Source of the DNA: Synergistaceae bacterium
GTDB taxonomy: Bacteria; Synergistota; Synergistia; Synergistales; Synergistaceae
Assembly: GCA_012728165.1 (NCBI GenBank)
Contig: JAAYFQ010000160.1
Coordinates: 1-64,000 of the forward strand
Direction: 5' to 3'
Length of the DNA: 64,000 bases
Of the stretch, positions 27,299 to 35,470 are shown piece by piece (position 1 is the first letter of the stretch; each line of letters begins with the position of its first letter). The translations under genes were made by a program, and so were the position numbers. The notes below the pieces were generated by a model. The model made no database searches. It saw nothing but the letters and a program-made list of their open reading frames with translations, and was not told the origin of the DNA.

Positions 27299-28246
27299 AT
27301 GTTTGAAAAAAACAGAGTTACAAAGTTGTTAAAAATAAAGTTTCCCATAATACAAGGCGGAATGGCATGGGTAGCTGATGCTGATTTAGCTGCGGCTGTT
27401 AGTAATGCTGGTGGCTTAGGAGTTATCGCTGCAGGGACGATGCCATCTGAACTTTTGGAAGAACAGATTATAAAAGTTACAAAACTTACGAATAAACCAT
27501 TTGGAATGAACATAATGCTTATGTCTCCTACAGCAGATGATGCTCTCGAAATAGCAGTAAAGTACAGAGTTCCTGTCGTTACTACCGGAGCTGGCCTGCC
27601 TGGAAGAATAATTGAAAGGCTCAAACCTATTGGAACTATCGTTATGCCAGTTATCGCCTCTGTTGCACATGCTGAACGCGTTGCAAAACAAGGAGCCGAT
27701 GCTGTAATTGCAGAGGGCAATGAAGCAGGAGGACACATCGGTGAAATAAACACAATGGTTTTGATTCCACAGGTTGCAGATGCAGTAACGATTCCAGTAA
27801 TCGCTGCTGGAGGCGTAGCAGATGGACGGGGAATGGTAGCAGTATTTGCTCTTGGAGCAGAGGGAGTACAGATTGGAACAAGATTCGTTTGTTCAACTGA
27901 ATGTAATGTACATGATAATTATAAGCAAAAAATTATAAATGCAAATGATAGAGCGACAATGGTAACAGGATATTCTCTCGGACATCCTGTACGTGCTTTG
28001 AAAAATAAAATGATGAAGTCGTTTGCAGAAGCAGAGAAAAACGGATTGTCGATAGAAGAAGTCGAATCAATAGGAGCTGGCAAGCTCAGATTGGCAGTAC
28101 AAGAAGGCGATGTAAACTTAGGGTCATTTATGGCAGGACAGTCATCAGGCCTTGTAAAAAAGTGTGAACCGGTTGCTTCAATAATAGAAGATATTATAAG
28201 CGGGGCAAAAAAACAGTCGAAGAAAATAGCGGAGCTTGCAGAGTGA
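27299..28246 (+). CDS. fabK: Enoyl-ACP reductase II (FMN, FabK)
   Basis: Flavin-dependent enoyl-ACP reductase, the final step of each elongation cycle, used in place of FabI. IKFPIIQGGMAWVADADLA is the N-terminal signature and GNEAGGHIGEI holds the catalytic histidine. AAGGVADGRG and GAEGVQIGTRFV complete the FMN/phosphate sites. The ATG at 27299 gives 315 residues and an N-terminus like pneumococcal FabK. ATGs at 27287 and 27293 are alternatives. Its stop overlaps the fabD GTG. FabK strains are typically insensitive to triclosan. Confidence 0.93.
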   Translation: MFEKNRVTKLLKIKFPIIQGGMAWVADADLAAAVSNAGGLGVIAAGTMPSELLEEQIIKVTKLTNKPFGMNIMLMSPTADDALEIAVKYRVPVVTTGAGLPGRIIERLKPIGTIVMPVIASVAHAERVAKQGADAVIAEGNEAGGHIGEINTMVLIPQVADAVTIPVIAAGGVADGRGMVAVFALGAEGVQIGTRFVCSTECNVHDNYKQKIINANDRATMVTGYSLGHPVRALKNKMMKSFAEAEKNGLSIEEVESIGAGKLRLAVQEGDVNLGSFMAGQSSGLVKKCEPVASIIEDIISGAKKQSKKIAELAE

Positions 28247-29196
28247 GAAAGCATGCGCTGATATTTCCAGGACAAGGGGCACAAAGACCTGGAATGGGCA
28301 AAGAATTTTTTGACACATACAAGTCAGCTCACTCTGTTTTTGAAGAAGCGGATGATGCTTTAGGATTCTCTATTAAAGATATTATTTTCAATGGAACACC
28401 TGAAGAACTTGCAAAGACAACTATTACGCAACCAGCGATTTTGACTGTCAGTATTGCGGCGCTCAAAGCACTTGAAGAAGAGCTAGGAACGGAACTTTCT
28501 CCTGCCTGTGTTGCTGGTCATAGTTTAGGCGAGTACACCTCTCTTGTTGCAACTGGCATGATATCACTTGCAGACGGAGTGCGTCTTTTGCATTTACGTG
28601 GCGCTTTAATGCAACAGGCTGTTCCTATTGGCACTGGAGCAATGGCGGCCATCGTAGGCATGGAGCCTTGTGAAGTAAATGAAATTTGTGTAAAAGCAGC
28701 ACAAGGAGAAGTTTGCAAAGAAGCGAATATTAACTCTCCAAATCAAATAGTTATTTCTGGTCACTGTACAGCTATTGCACGTGCTGTTGAATTAATAGAA
28801 GCTATAGGAAACATAAGAGTTGTTCCTCTCCGAGTCAGCGCACCTTTCCATTGTGAGCTGATGAGATGCGTTGCCGACAAACTTAAAGTGGCGTTCGCTG
28901 AAATAAAATGGAAAACACCTAAATGTCCAATAGTTGTTAACGTTTCTGCAAAAGCTATGACATCAATTGATGATATTAAAGATGCGTTGTTTAAACAAAC
29001 TTTTTCTCCCGTTATGTGGTATCAGAGCGTGTTAAAAATGGAGACATTTGATACAGAAGGTTATATCGAGCTTGGACCAGGAAGTGTTCTTTCTGGATTA
29101 GTGCGAAAAATAACTAATACAAAAAAACCATATCATGTTTCAGGAGTAGAAGAGTTGCTTTTAGCCGCATCTTTTCTTAAAGGAGAAACTAAATGA
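28243..29196 (+). CDS. fabD: Malonyl-CoA:ACP transacylase
   Basis: Moves malonyl from CoA to acyl carrier protein. FPGQGAQRPGMGKEF is the N-terminal oxyanion block and AGHSLGEYTSL holds the nucleophilic serine. APFHCELM carries the catalytic histidine. Length is 317 residues. The start is a GTG overlapping the fabK stop (GTGA). The 3' end makes an ATGA overlap with fabG. Confidence 0.96.
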   Translation: MRKHALIFPGQGAQRPGMGKEFFDTYKSAHSVFEEADDALGFSIKDIIFNGTPEELAKTTITQPAILTVSIAALKALEEELGTELSPACVAGHSLGEYTSLVATGMISLADGVRLLHLRGALMQQAVPIGTGAMAAIVGMEPCEVNEICVKAAQGEVCKEANINSPNQIVISGHCTAIARAVELIEAIGNIRVVPLRVSAPFHCELMRCVADKLKVAFAEIKWKTPKCPIVVNVSAKAMTSIDDIKDALFKQTFSPVMWYQSVLKMETFDTEGYIELGPGSVLSGLVRKITNTKKPYHVSGVEELLLAASFLKGETK

Positions 29197-29933
29197 GCGA
29201 AGTTAAAATAGCACTTGTTACAGGAGCAGGGCGTGGTATAGGGAGAGCCATTGCTATTGAGCTTGCAAAAAATGGATGCGCTGTTGCCGTCAATTACAAT
29301 AAATCATCAAAGGCGGCAGAAGATGTCGTAAATCTAATTGAACTTTCAGGTGGTACAGCAATGGCAGTAAAAGCGGACGTGTCTTCTTTTACTGAAGTGA
29401 AAGAAATGTTTAAATCTGTCAATGAAAAACTCGGACCTATTGAAATACTTGTATGTAATGCAGGAATTACAAAAGACAATCTCCTTATGCGTATGAAGGA
29501 AGAAGAGTGGAACGAGGTTATTTCTGCAAATTTAACTTCGCTCTTCTATTGTGCTAAGGAAGCGGTAAGATCAATGTTAAAAGCTCGTGCGGGACGTATT
29601 ATCGTTATATCTTCTGTAACAGGTCTTGTTGGTAATCCGGGACAGTGTAACTATTCAGCGGCGAAAGCCGGAGCAACGGGTTTTGTTAAGAGTCTTGCGA
29701 GAGAGATTGGTTCGAGAGGTGTAACTGTTAACGCTGTTGCTCCCGGATATATTGCTACAGATATGACATCTGTGCTGTCTGAAGATGTTCAGAATATAAT
29801 GTTAAGAAATGTGCCTCTTGGACGAGAAGGAACTCCTGAGGACATAGCAAAAGTAGTAGCTTTTCTTGCTTCTGATGGAGCATCTTATATACATGGGCAA
29901 GTCATAGCTGTCGATGGCGGAATGACGATGTAA
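29193..29933 (+). CDS. fabG: 3-oxoacyl-ACP reductase
   Basis: NADPH-dependent short-chain dehydrogenase reducing 3-oxoacyl-ACP. VTGAGRGIGRAIAIEL is the nucleotide-binding motif, and VCNAGITKDNLL follows. The catalytic triad lies in ISSVTGLVGNPGQCNYSAAK (Ser, Tyr, Lys). Length is 246 residues. Coupled to fabD by an ATGA overlap; the next gene, acpP, is 97 bp away. Confidence 0.96.
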   Translation: MSEVKIALVTGAGRGIGRAIAIELAKNGCAVAVNYNKSSKAAEDVVNLIELSGGTAMAVKADVSSFTEVKEMFKSVNEKLGPIEILVCNAGITKDNLLMRMKEEEWNEVISANLTSLFYCAKEAVRSMLKARAGRIIVISSVTGLVGNPGQCNYSAAKAGATGFVKSLAREIGSRGVTVNAVAPGYIATDMTSVLSEDVQNIMLRNVPLGREGTPEDIAKVVAFLASDGASYIHGQVIAVDGGMTM

Positions 29934-30030
29934 GCAGCATTTTATTTACACGCATTAATATCGAATTACATCGTAGCTGTTAAGCATAAAATAAATATAT
30001 GTATTATAATCTCGGAAGGAGGTGAACTGT

Positions 30031-30282
30031 ATGAATATGGAAGAAGTACAGGCAAAGCTTAAGGAGATAGTTATCGACCGTCTTAACGCTGAAGAGGACC
30101 AGATTAAATCCGAGGCCTCCTTTGTTGAAGATCTCGGTGCTGACTCACTTGATATCGTTGAGCTTATAATGGGAATTGAAGAGGAATTTGATATTGAAAT
30201 TCCTGATGAAGATGCAGAAAAACTCACCACAGTTGGCGAAGCAATGGACTATGTTAAAGTAAAACTTGGTATTGAAGATTAA
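30031..30282 (+). CDS. acpP: Acyl carrier protein
   Basis: Carrier of growing acyl chains on a phosphopantetheine arm attached to the serine in [11 protein letters not shown]. The 83-residue acidic helical protein is typical. The start is the ATG at 30031, 7 bases after AAGGAGGTG; an upstream GTG at 30022 lies inside that ribosome-binding site. A TATAAT box at 30005-30010, with no clear -35, may give an extra promoter for this highly expressed gene. A GC-rich hairpin follows the stop. Confidence 0.97.
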   Translation: MNMEEVQAKLKEIVIDRLNAEEDQIKSEASFVEDLGADSLDIVELIMGIEEEFDIEIPDEDAEKLTTVGEAMDYVKVKLGIED

Positions 30283-30301
30283 TTAATATAACGTGAATTA
30301 T

Positions 30302-30328
30302 CGAGGGGGCCGTTTTGTGACCCCCTCA
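30302..30328 (+). other. GC-rich hairpin between acpP and fabF
   Basis: GAGGGGG and CCCCCTC form a 7-bp all-strong stem around an 11-base loop. There is no T run after it, so it is more likely an mRNA-stabilising or partial-termination element that lets acpP be expressed above fabF. This is inferred from position only. Confidence 0.6.
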
Positions 30329-30348
30329 GTTATTTGGAGGGAAGCCCA

Positions 30349-31587
30349 ATGACAAGAGTAGTTATTACTGGTGTTGGTCCAGTAACACCAATTGGACTTG
30401 GTAAAGATGAATTCTGGAAGGCTCTCGAAGAGGGGAAAAACGGAGTAGATTTTATTACTTTGTATGATACTTCTGCGCATGTAACAAAGATCGCAGCAGA
30501 GGTAAAAGGTTTTGATATTGGGAACTGGATGGATAAAAAAGAAGCTAACCGCACAGACAGAGTTCTTCATTTTGCTACTGCAGCTGCAGATATGGCAATT
30601 AAAGACTCAGGACTCGACGTTGAAGCTTTAGATAAAAACAAGTTTGGTGTTTACATAGGGAGCGGCGAGGGCGGAATAGGGACTTTAGAAAATAATTTTC
30701 GTAATTTGTACGAAAAAGGTTCTAACCGTGTAAGTCCGTTTCTAGTACCTATGATGATAACAAATATGTCTGCTGCTTATGTTGCAATACGCTTCGGAGC
30801 AAAAGGGCCAAATATGGCGGTAATTACTGCATGTGCATCATCTTTAAATAGCATGGGTGAGGCTTACCATTGTATTGTTCGCGGAGACGCCAATGTGATA
30901 CTTACGGGTGGATCAGAGGCTGCTGTAACTCCTTTAGCTACGGCTGGATTTGCATCTTTGAAAGCTCTTGCCACTAGAAATGATGATCCGAAGCATGCTT
31001 CGCGTCCATTTGATCTTGGTCGCAATGGTTTTGTAATAGGCGAAGGTTCAGGAATACTGGTTTTTGAAGAACTGGAGCATGCCAAAAAACGCGGAGCACA
31101 CATTTATGCAGAAGTTAAAGGATATGGAGTCTCATGTGATGCTTTTCATATAACAGCCCCAGATCCAGATGGTGATGGTGCGTTCCGAGCAATGGACATG
31201 GCTGTAAAAAAGGCTGGCTGGAAACCTGAAGAGATAGACCTTATCAACGCACACGGAACTTCTACAGTACTTAATGATAAAATGGAAACTTTGGCAATTA
31301 AACGTCTCATGGGCAATTTAGCGCATGAAGTCATGGTACAATCAACAAAATCAATGACGGGACATGTTCTTGGGGCCGCGGGTGGAATAGAAACGATTGC
31401 TTCTATATTGGCAATTGAAAAAGGAATTGTTCATCCAACCATAAACCAGTTTGATCCAGATCCCGAATGTGACTTGAATACTGTCCCCAATAAGGCGATA
31501 AAGGCGGATGTCAAAAAAGTATTAATCAACAATTTTGGTTTTGGCGGGCACAATGCTGTTATCGCTATAGAACAATTCGAAGAGTAA
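30349..31587 (+). CDS. fabF: 3-oxoacyl-ACP synthase II
   Basis: Elongating condensing enzyme. The catalytic cysteine is in VITACASSLNSMGEA. Two histidines are in INAHGTSTVLND and KSMTGHVLGAAGG, the C-H-H triad of KAS I/II. Length is 412 residues from the ATG at 30349, which has TTGGAGGG 7 bases upstream. It is followed 1 bp later by rnc. Confidence 0.97.
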   Translation: MTRVVITGVGPVTPIGLGKDEFWKALEEGKNGVDFITLYDTSAHVTKIAAEVKGFDIGNWMDKKEANRTDRVLHFATAAADMAIKDSGLDVEALDKNKFGVYIGSGEGGIGTLENNFRNLYEKGSNRVSPFLVPMMITNMSAAYVAIRFGAKGPNMAVITACASSLNSMGEAYHCIVRGDANVILTGGSEAAVTPLATAGFASLKALATRNDDPKHASRPFDLGRNGFVIGEGSGILVFEELEHAKKRGAHIYAEVKGYGVSCDAFHITAPDPDGDGAFRAMDMAVKKAGWKPEEIDLINAHGTSTVLNDKMETLAIKRLMGNLAHEVMVQSTKSMTGHVLGAAGGIETIASILAIEKGIVHPTINQFDPDPECDLNTVPNKAIKADVKKVLINNFGFGGHNAVIAIEQFEE

Positions 31588-31588
31588 G

Positions 31589-32293
31589 ATGAATAAATCA
31601 GATACGCGAGATGATTCTCTACTAGCTTTTCAAAAAAAAATAGGATATTTTTATAAAAACAAAGAACTCTTAGAACAAGCTTTAACTCATTCATCTTATG
31701 CAAATGAGTTAAAGCTTGTTTTCTTTAATGAAAGACTAGAATTTTTGGGTGACGCAGTTCTTGAACTTGTAGCATCCGAAAAGCTGTATTCACAATATAA
31801 GGACATAGATGAAGGACAATTGACACGCTTGCGCTCACAACTTGTCTGCCAAAAGAGTCTAAGAGAATGGTCAGAATCTGTTGGTTTAAATAAATTGATA
31901 AGATTGGGCAAAAGTTTAGTCAAGGAAGGGCCAACTCAATCTGTGGAGGCCAATGCAGCGGAAGCAGTTTTTGGCTCTGTATTTCTCGACGGTGGTTATG
32001 AAAACGCACGAAAAGTAATTGCCGACTATCTTGAACTGCAGAGAGAGAAAGTATCCCCCGACGTTGTAGACTCCAAAACAACACTGCAGCAGCTAATTCA
32101 GTCTCAAGATGGAGAGGTTCCTTATTATAATACGGTAGAACGTAAAGGGCTCGATCATGCGCTTAAGTTTAAAGTACAGGTAACTTTAAATGAAAAAGTG
32201 ATGGCAGAAGCATGGGGCAATACAATAAAAGAAGCTGAATTCAAAGCCGCTGAAAAGGCCTTAAAAAAATATAATACAGGAAATAACGAATAA
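31589..32293 (+). CDS. rnc: Ribonuclease III
   Basis: Double-strand-specific endoribonuclease processing rRNA precursors. NERLEFLGDAVLELVASE is the RNase III signature with the metal-binding glutamate and aspartate. ANAAEAVFGSVFLDGGY contains the second acidic pair. The double-stranded-RNA-binding domain starts near residue 155. Length is 234 residues. It closes the fab cluster, a standard arrangement. Confidence 0.95.
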   Translation: MNKSDTRDDSLLAFQKKIGYFYKNKELLEQALTHSSYANELKLVFFNERLEFLGDAVLELVASEKLYSQYKDIDEGQLTRLRSQLVCQKSLREWSESVGLNKLIRLGKSLVKEGPTQSVEANAAEAVFGSVFLDGGYENARKVIADYLELQREKVSPDVVDSKTTLQQLIQSQDGEVPYYNTVERKGLDHALKFKVQVTLNEKVMAEAWGNTIKEAEFKAAEKALKKYNTGNNE

Positions 32294-32313
32294 AAAATTT
32301 TATAAATATTTTC

Positions 32314-32327
32314 TGCAACCGGTTGCA
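32314..32327 (+). promoter_or_regulatory. 14-bp palindrome resembling a LacI-family operator
   Basis: TGCAACCGGTTGCA is a perfect palindrome with a central CCGG. LacI-family repressors bind sites of this form. It overlaps the proposed -35 of the pyr operon. No LacI-type gene is in the window, so the regulator is unknown. Confidence 0.45.
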
Positions 32328-32351
32328 TAATTTAAAAAAGTGGTTTATAAT
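32323..32351 (+). promoter_or_regulatory. Promoter of the pyrRBC operon
   Basis: TTGCAT (32323-32328), 17 bp, TATAAT (32346-32351). The -10 is perfect and the -35 weak. Transcription from here would include the leader ORF and attenuator upstream of pyrR. Confidence 0.6.
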
Positions 32352-32381
32352 TTTTTAAGTTGAAAGATTGGGGGAGAGAAG

Positions 32382-32471
32382 ATGTCTAAAAAAAGCTGTT
32401 TAAGGCAAATCAGTTATTTCTCCTCGGTTATTTGTTCTATATTTGTTTATTTTAAGGAACTGTCTATATAG
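32382..32471 (+). CDS. Putative pyr operon leader peptide (29 residues)
   Basis: Short ORF MSKKSCLRQISYFSSVICSI followed by nine more residues, with a strong GGGGGAGAG ribosome-binding site 6 bases before the ATG. Its codons from about 32412 to 32453 are U-rich. Its stop, TAG at 32469-32471, lies inside the attenuator hairpin. This is the geometry of the enterobacterial pyrBI leader. There, UTP shortage makes polymerase pause in the U tract so that the following ribosome blocks the terminator hairpin. Translation of the ORF is inferred. Confidence 0.55.
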   Translation: MSKKSCLRQISYFSSVICSIFVYFKELSI

Positions 32472-32485
32472 ACAGTTCCTTTTTT
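32454..32485 (+). terminator. Attenuator hairpin before pyrR
   Basis: AAGGAACTGTCTA and TAGACAGTTCCTT form a perfect palindromic stem, followed by T residues. It starts inside the leader ORF and ends 23 bp before the pyrR start, so it must be read through for pyr expression. No canonical PyrR-binding loop was recognised upstream. Confidence 0.88.
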
Positions 32486-32507
32486 ATAACTATAAGGGGT
32501 GATATGG

Positions 32508-33059
32508 ATGGCTAAATTGAAAGAAAAAGCGCAGTTAATGAGTGCACAAGACCTTAAAAGAGTAATTAGAAGAATCGCGAATGAGATTGTTGAACGTAAT
32601 AAGGGTACTGAAAAAATGATTTTAGTAGGCATTCACAGAAGAGGCGTATATCTTGCACGTCGTATTCAGAAAATTATTGAAGAGGTCGAAGGTGTAAAAA
32701 TTCCCTGCGGTGAATTGGACATCACACTCTATAGAGATGATTTAACTACGTTATTTGAACAACCCATGGTCCACAGCACTAGAATGCCACAAGATATTTC
32801 AGGACAGAATTTATACCTTATAGACGATGTCCTCTACACTGGACGTACAGTTCGTGCGGCACTTGAAGCTCTTGTAGATCTTGGCAGGTCATCTCAAGTC
32901 CAGCTTGCCGTAATAATTGACAGAGGCCACAGGGAGCTTCCAATTCATGCTGATATATGTGGTAAATATGTCCCAACCTCAAGCGATGAAGTTATAGAAG
33001 TCAAAGTTTCGGAAATAGATGGAAAGGACGAGGTGGTAATCTGTGAACGTGATGCCTAG
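32508..33059 (+). CDS. pyrR: PyrR bifunctional regulator/uracil phosphoribosyltransferase
   Basis: In Bacillus, UMP-bound PyrR binds pyr leader RNA and promotes termination; it also has weak uracil phosphoribosyltransferase activity. VLIDDVLYTGRTVRAALEAL-type PRPP loop is seen as DDVLYTGRT near residues 105-113, and ILVGIHRRGVYLARRI opens the core. The ATG at 32508 gives 183 residues and is preceded by AAGGGG. It heads the pyrRBC operon and its stop region overlaps pyrB by 17 bp. Confidence 0.93.
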   Translation: MAKLKEKAQLMSAQDLKRVIRRIANEIVERNKGTEKMILVGIHRRGVYLARRIQKIIEEVEGVKIPCGELDITLYRDDLTTLFEQPMVHSTRMPQDISGQNLYLIDDVLYTGRTVRAALEALVDLGRSSQVQLAVIIDRGHRELPIHADICGKYVPTSSDEVIEVKVSEIDGKDEVVICERDA

Positions 33060-33999
33060 TGAAACAGGTCAAATTGTCTGGCGTCATAGAAATGTCATAG
33101 ACTTAGACAACTGGACAAAAGAAGATCTTTATTTTCTTTTAGATCAGGCTCGTCATATGGAGAATGTAATGGACAGACCGATAAAAAAGGTTCCTGTTCT
33201 TCGCGGAAAAATGTGTGTCAACCTCTTCTTTGAGAACTCAACTCGCACAAGAGTTTCATTTGAGCTTGCTGAAAAAATGCTTTCAGCTGATGTCGTTAAC
33301 TGGTCAGTGACAGGTTCTAGTTTTGCAAAAGGCGAAACTATGAGAGATACTGCATGGACACTTGAGGCAATGGGTGCAGATATAGTCGTAATGCGTCACG
33401 GATCTGTAGGAGCAGCTCAATACCTTGCATCAAAACTAAAAAGAGCAATAGTCCTAAACGCTGGAGACGGAACACATGCGCATCCTACACAAGCTTTGTT
33501 AGATCTGTACACAGCATGGAAACATTTAGGGGATTTAAATGGTAAAAGAATAGCACTCGTAGGAGACGTATTACACAGCAGAGTCGCTCGCAGTGATGTC
33601 ATTGCATTTAAGACAATTGGATGCGATGTTGTGCTTTCAGGTCCTCCGACAATGATGCCAAGAGATGTTGAAGCATTGGGATGCCGATATGAAAAGGATC
33701 CCAGAAAAGCAGTTGAAGGTGCGGATATGGTATATCTTTTGAGAATACAGAAGGAACGTCAACAAGATGGACTTTTTCCTTCTGTTGATGAATATCACAA
33801 ATGGTGGGGAGCTGACAATAAACTTATGTCATACGCTAAACCGGATGCCTTAGTAATGCATCCAGGCCCTATCAATAGAGGCGTTGAAATTGCATCGGAA
33901 ATAGCAGATGGGCATCAGAGTGTAATACTTGAACAAGTTCGTTCTGGAGTTGCTATAAGAATGGCTCTGCTCTATCTTTGTGGGGGAGGAGTAAGGTAA
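33043..33999 (+). CDS. pyrB: Aspartate carbamoyltransferase, catalytic chain
   Basis: Joins carbamoyl phosphate and aspartate, the first committed pyrimidine step. FFENSTRTRVSFELAEKML contains the STRTR carbamoyl-phosphate site, and DGTHAHPTQALLDLYT the HPTQ loop. HPGPINRGVE near the C-terminus completes the active site. Length is 318 residues. The GTG start at 33043 has AGGTGG upstream and overlaps pyrR; GTG 33049 and ATG 33052 are alternatives. No pyrI regulatory chain gene is present. Confidence 0.95.
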   Translation: MNVMPSETGQIVWRHRNVIDLDNWTKEDLYFLLDQARHMENVMDRPIKKVPVLRGKMCVNLFFENSTRTRVSFELAEKMLSADVVNWSVTGSSFAKGETMRDTAWTLEAMGADIVVMRHGSVGAAQYLASKLKRAIVLNAGDGTHAHPTQALLDLYTAWKHLGDLNGKRIALVGDVLHSRVARSDVIAFKTIGCDVVLSGPPTMMPRDVEALGCRYEKDPRKAVEGADMVYLLRIQKERQQDGLFPSVDEYHKWWGADNKLMSYAKPDALVMHPGPINRGVEIASEIADGHQSVILEQVRSGVAIRMALLYLCGGGVR

Positions 34000-35303
34000 T
34001 GAGAAAAAAGTTATTTAGAAATTTTAAGATTTTCGACGGAGAAAAATTCATAAAAGCAGATTCACTTCTTGTTGACGATGGGAAAATTTGCGAAATAAAA
34101 ACAGGAATAAATTGTCAAGATGCTGAAATTATTGAAGGAGAAGGACGGATTCTCACACCGGGGTTTATAGATCTTCATGCGCACTTTAGGGACCCAGGAG
34201 AAGAATGGAATGAAGATATATATTCTGGTGCTCGTGCAGGAGCCGCAGGTGGGTTTACAACAATGGTTGCAATGCCTAATACGAAACCTGCAATATCTGA
34301 GCCGTCTTTAGTTGAATACGTATTGACTCATAGCGCAAAGGCTAAATCATCAAGGATACTTCCTTCAGGGTGTGTTAGTAAAAATAGAGAAGGCAAGGAA
34401 ATGTCTGAACTTTTAAAAATGGCAGAGGCTGGAGCGGTTTTTTTTACTGATGACGGATCTCCTGTTGCGACAAGCGATTTGCTTCGTCTTGCACTTCAAT
34501 ACACAGGTAAAGACCAACCTCGAATAATGGAACACCCTGAAGAAAAAAGTTTATGTATTGGTGGGCAGGTACATGAAGGCCGAGTAAGTGCACTAAGCGG
34601 ACTAAAAGGTATTCCTGCAGCATCCGAGGAAATAGATGTAGCACGTGGAATAGCTTTAACACGTGAAACGAAGGGAAGAATACATTTTACACATTTAAGT
34701 AGTAAGGGTGCACTAGGTCTTATTAGACAAGCCAAAAAAGAAGGGTTAGATGTTACCTGCGACACTACTTTCCATCATCTGACTCTAAATGAGAATGCTG
34801 TAATAAACAGTGGGTATAGTTCTTGTTACAAAGTTAATCCTCCGCTTCGCAGTCCGGAAGATCAAAAGGCTTTGTGGGACGGCATATCAGATGGCACTAT
34901 TGATGCGATAGTGACGGATCACGCACCATGGCATATTGATAAAAAAGATGAACCATTTCAAAATGCGCCTTTTGGAATAGCGTCTTTAGAGTGCGCAATA
35001 GCCGTACTAATTGATTACAAGAATAAAAACTATCCAAAAGTTTCGCTAGAACTTCTATTTACTAAATTAACAAGTTCACCGGCAGCTCTTTTGCCTGTAA
35101 AATGGCATAAACTTGGTAGCATCAAGAAGGGATCCGTTGCTGATCTCACTATTATAGACTTGGATCGCACACGCATTGTTGACTGTAACACATGGAAAAG
35201 CAAGGCTCGCTGTTGCCCTTGGGAAGGAATAGCTTTAACAGGATGGCCAGTAATGACTTTTGCAGAAGGTCGCAAGATATGGGAAGATGAAGAGGAACTT
35301 TAG
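33999..35303 (+). CDS. pyrC: Dihydroorotase
   Basis: Zinc amidohydrolase closing carbamoyl-aspartate to dihydroorotate. DLHAHFRDPGEEWNEDI is the class I signature with the HxH metal site. Further conserved blocks are MPNTKPAI, and TDHAPW near residue 305. Length is 434 residues. The ATG at 33999 shares a base with the pyrB stop and follows GGGGGAGG. Confidence 0.95.
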   Translation: MRKKLFRNFKIFDGEKFIKADSLLVDDGKICEIKTGINCQDAEIIEGEGRILTPGFIDLHAHFRDPGEEWNEDIYSGARAGAAGGFTTMVAMPNTKPAISEPSLVEYVLTHSAKAKSSRILPSGCVSKNREGKEMSELLKMAEAGAVFFTDDGSPVATSDLLRLALQYTGKDQPRIMEHPEEKSLCIGGQVHEGRVSALSGLKGIPAASEEIDVARGIALTRETKGRIHFTHLSSKGALGLIRQAKKEGLDVTCDTTFHHLTLNENAVINSGYSSCYKVNPPLRSPEDQKALWDGISDGTIDAIVTDHAPWHIDKKDEPFQNAPFGIASLECAIAVLIDYKNKNYPKVSLELLFTKLTSSPAALLPVKWHKLGSIKKGSVADLTIIDLDRTRIVDCNTWKSKARCCPWEGIALTGWPVMTFAEGRKIWEDEEEL

Positions 35304-35364
35304 AGGCATCTGAATTTAATAGATGTTTATATAACTCCAATATTCAATATCAATTTTTAGACTC

Positions 35365-35428
35365 CGGCTAAGAGGGCTAAACTGATGAGAAAAATCATTA
35401 ATATTACTGCTCTCTAGCCGAATTTTTT
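35365..35428 (+). terminator. Terminator or attenuator between pyrC and pyrF
   Basis: CGGCTAAGAG and CTCTCTAGCCG form a stem with one bulged base, followed by AATTTTTT. The long loop holds a tiny ORF (35385-35417, MRKIINITAL) whose GAGGG is in the 5' arm and whose stop is in the 3' arm. It may simply end pyrRBC transcription or act as a second attenuator for pyrFE. A TATAAT at 35442-35447 could restart transcription. Confidence 0.65.
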
Positions 35429-35470
35429 GTGTATATTAAGTTATAATTACATAATAGAGGTGGTGCTCAA

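Noticed and set aside
27214-27753. Minus-strand frame of 179 codons across fabK
   Set aside because: Antisense to fabK, no family likeness or ribosome-binding site; a shadow of codon use in the real gene.
32352-32453. PyrR-binding loop in the pyr leader
   Set aside because: Looked for the conserved Bacillus-type loop; the only partial resemblance is the leader ORF ribosome-binding site.
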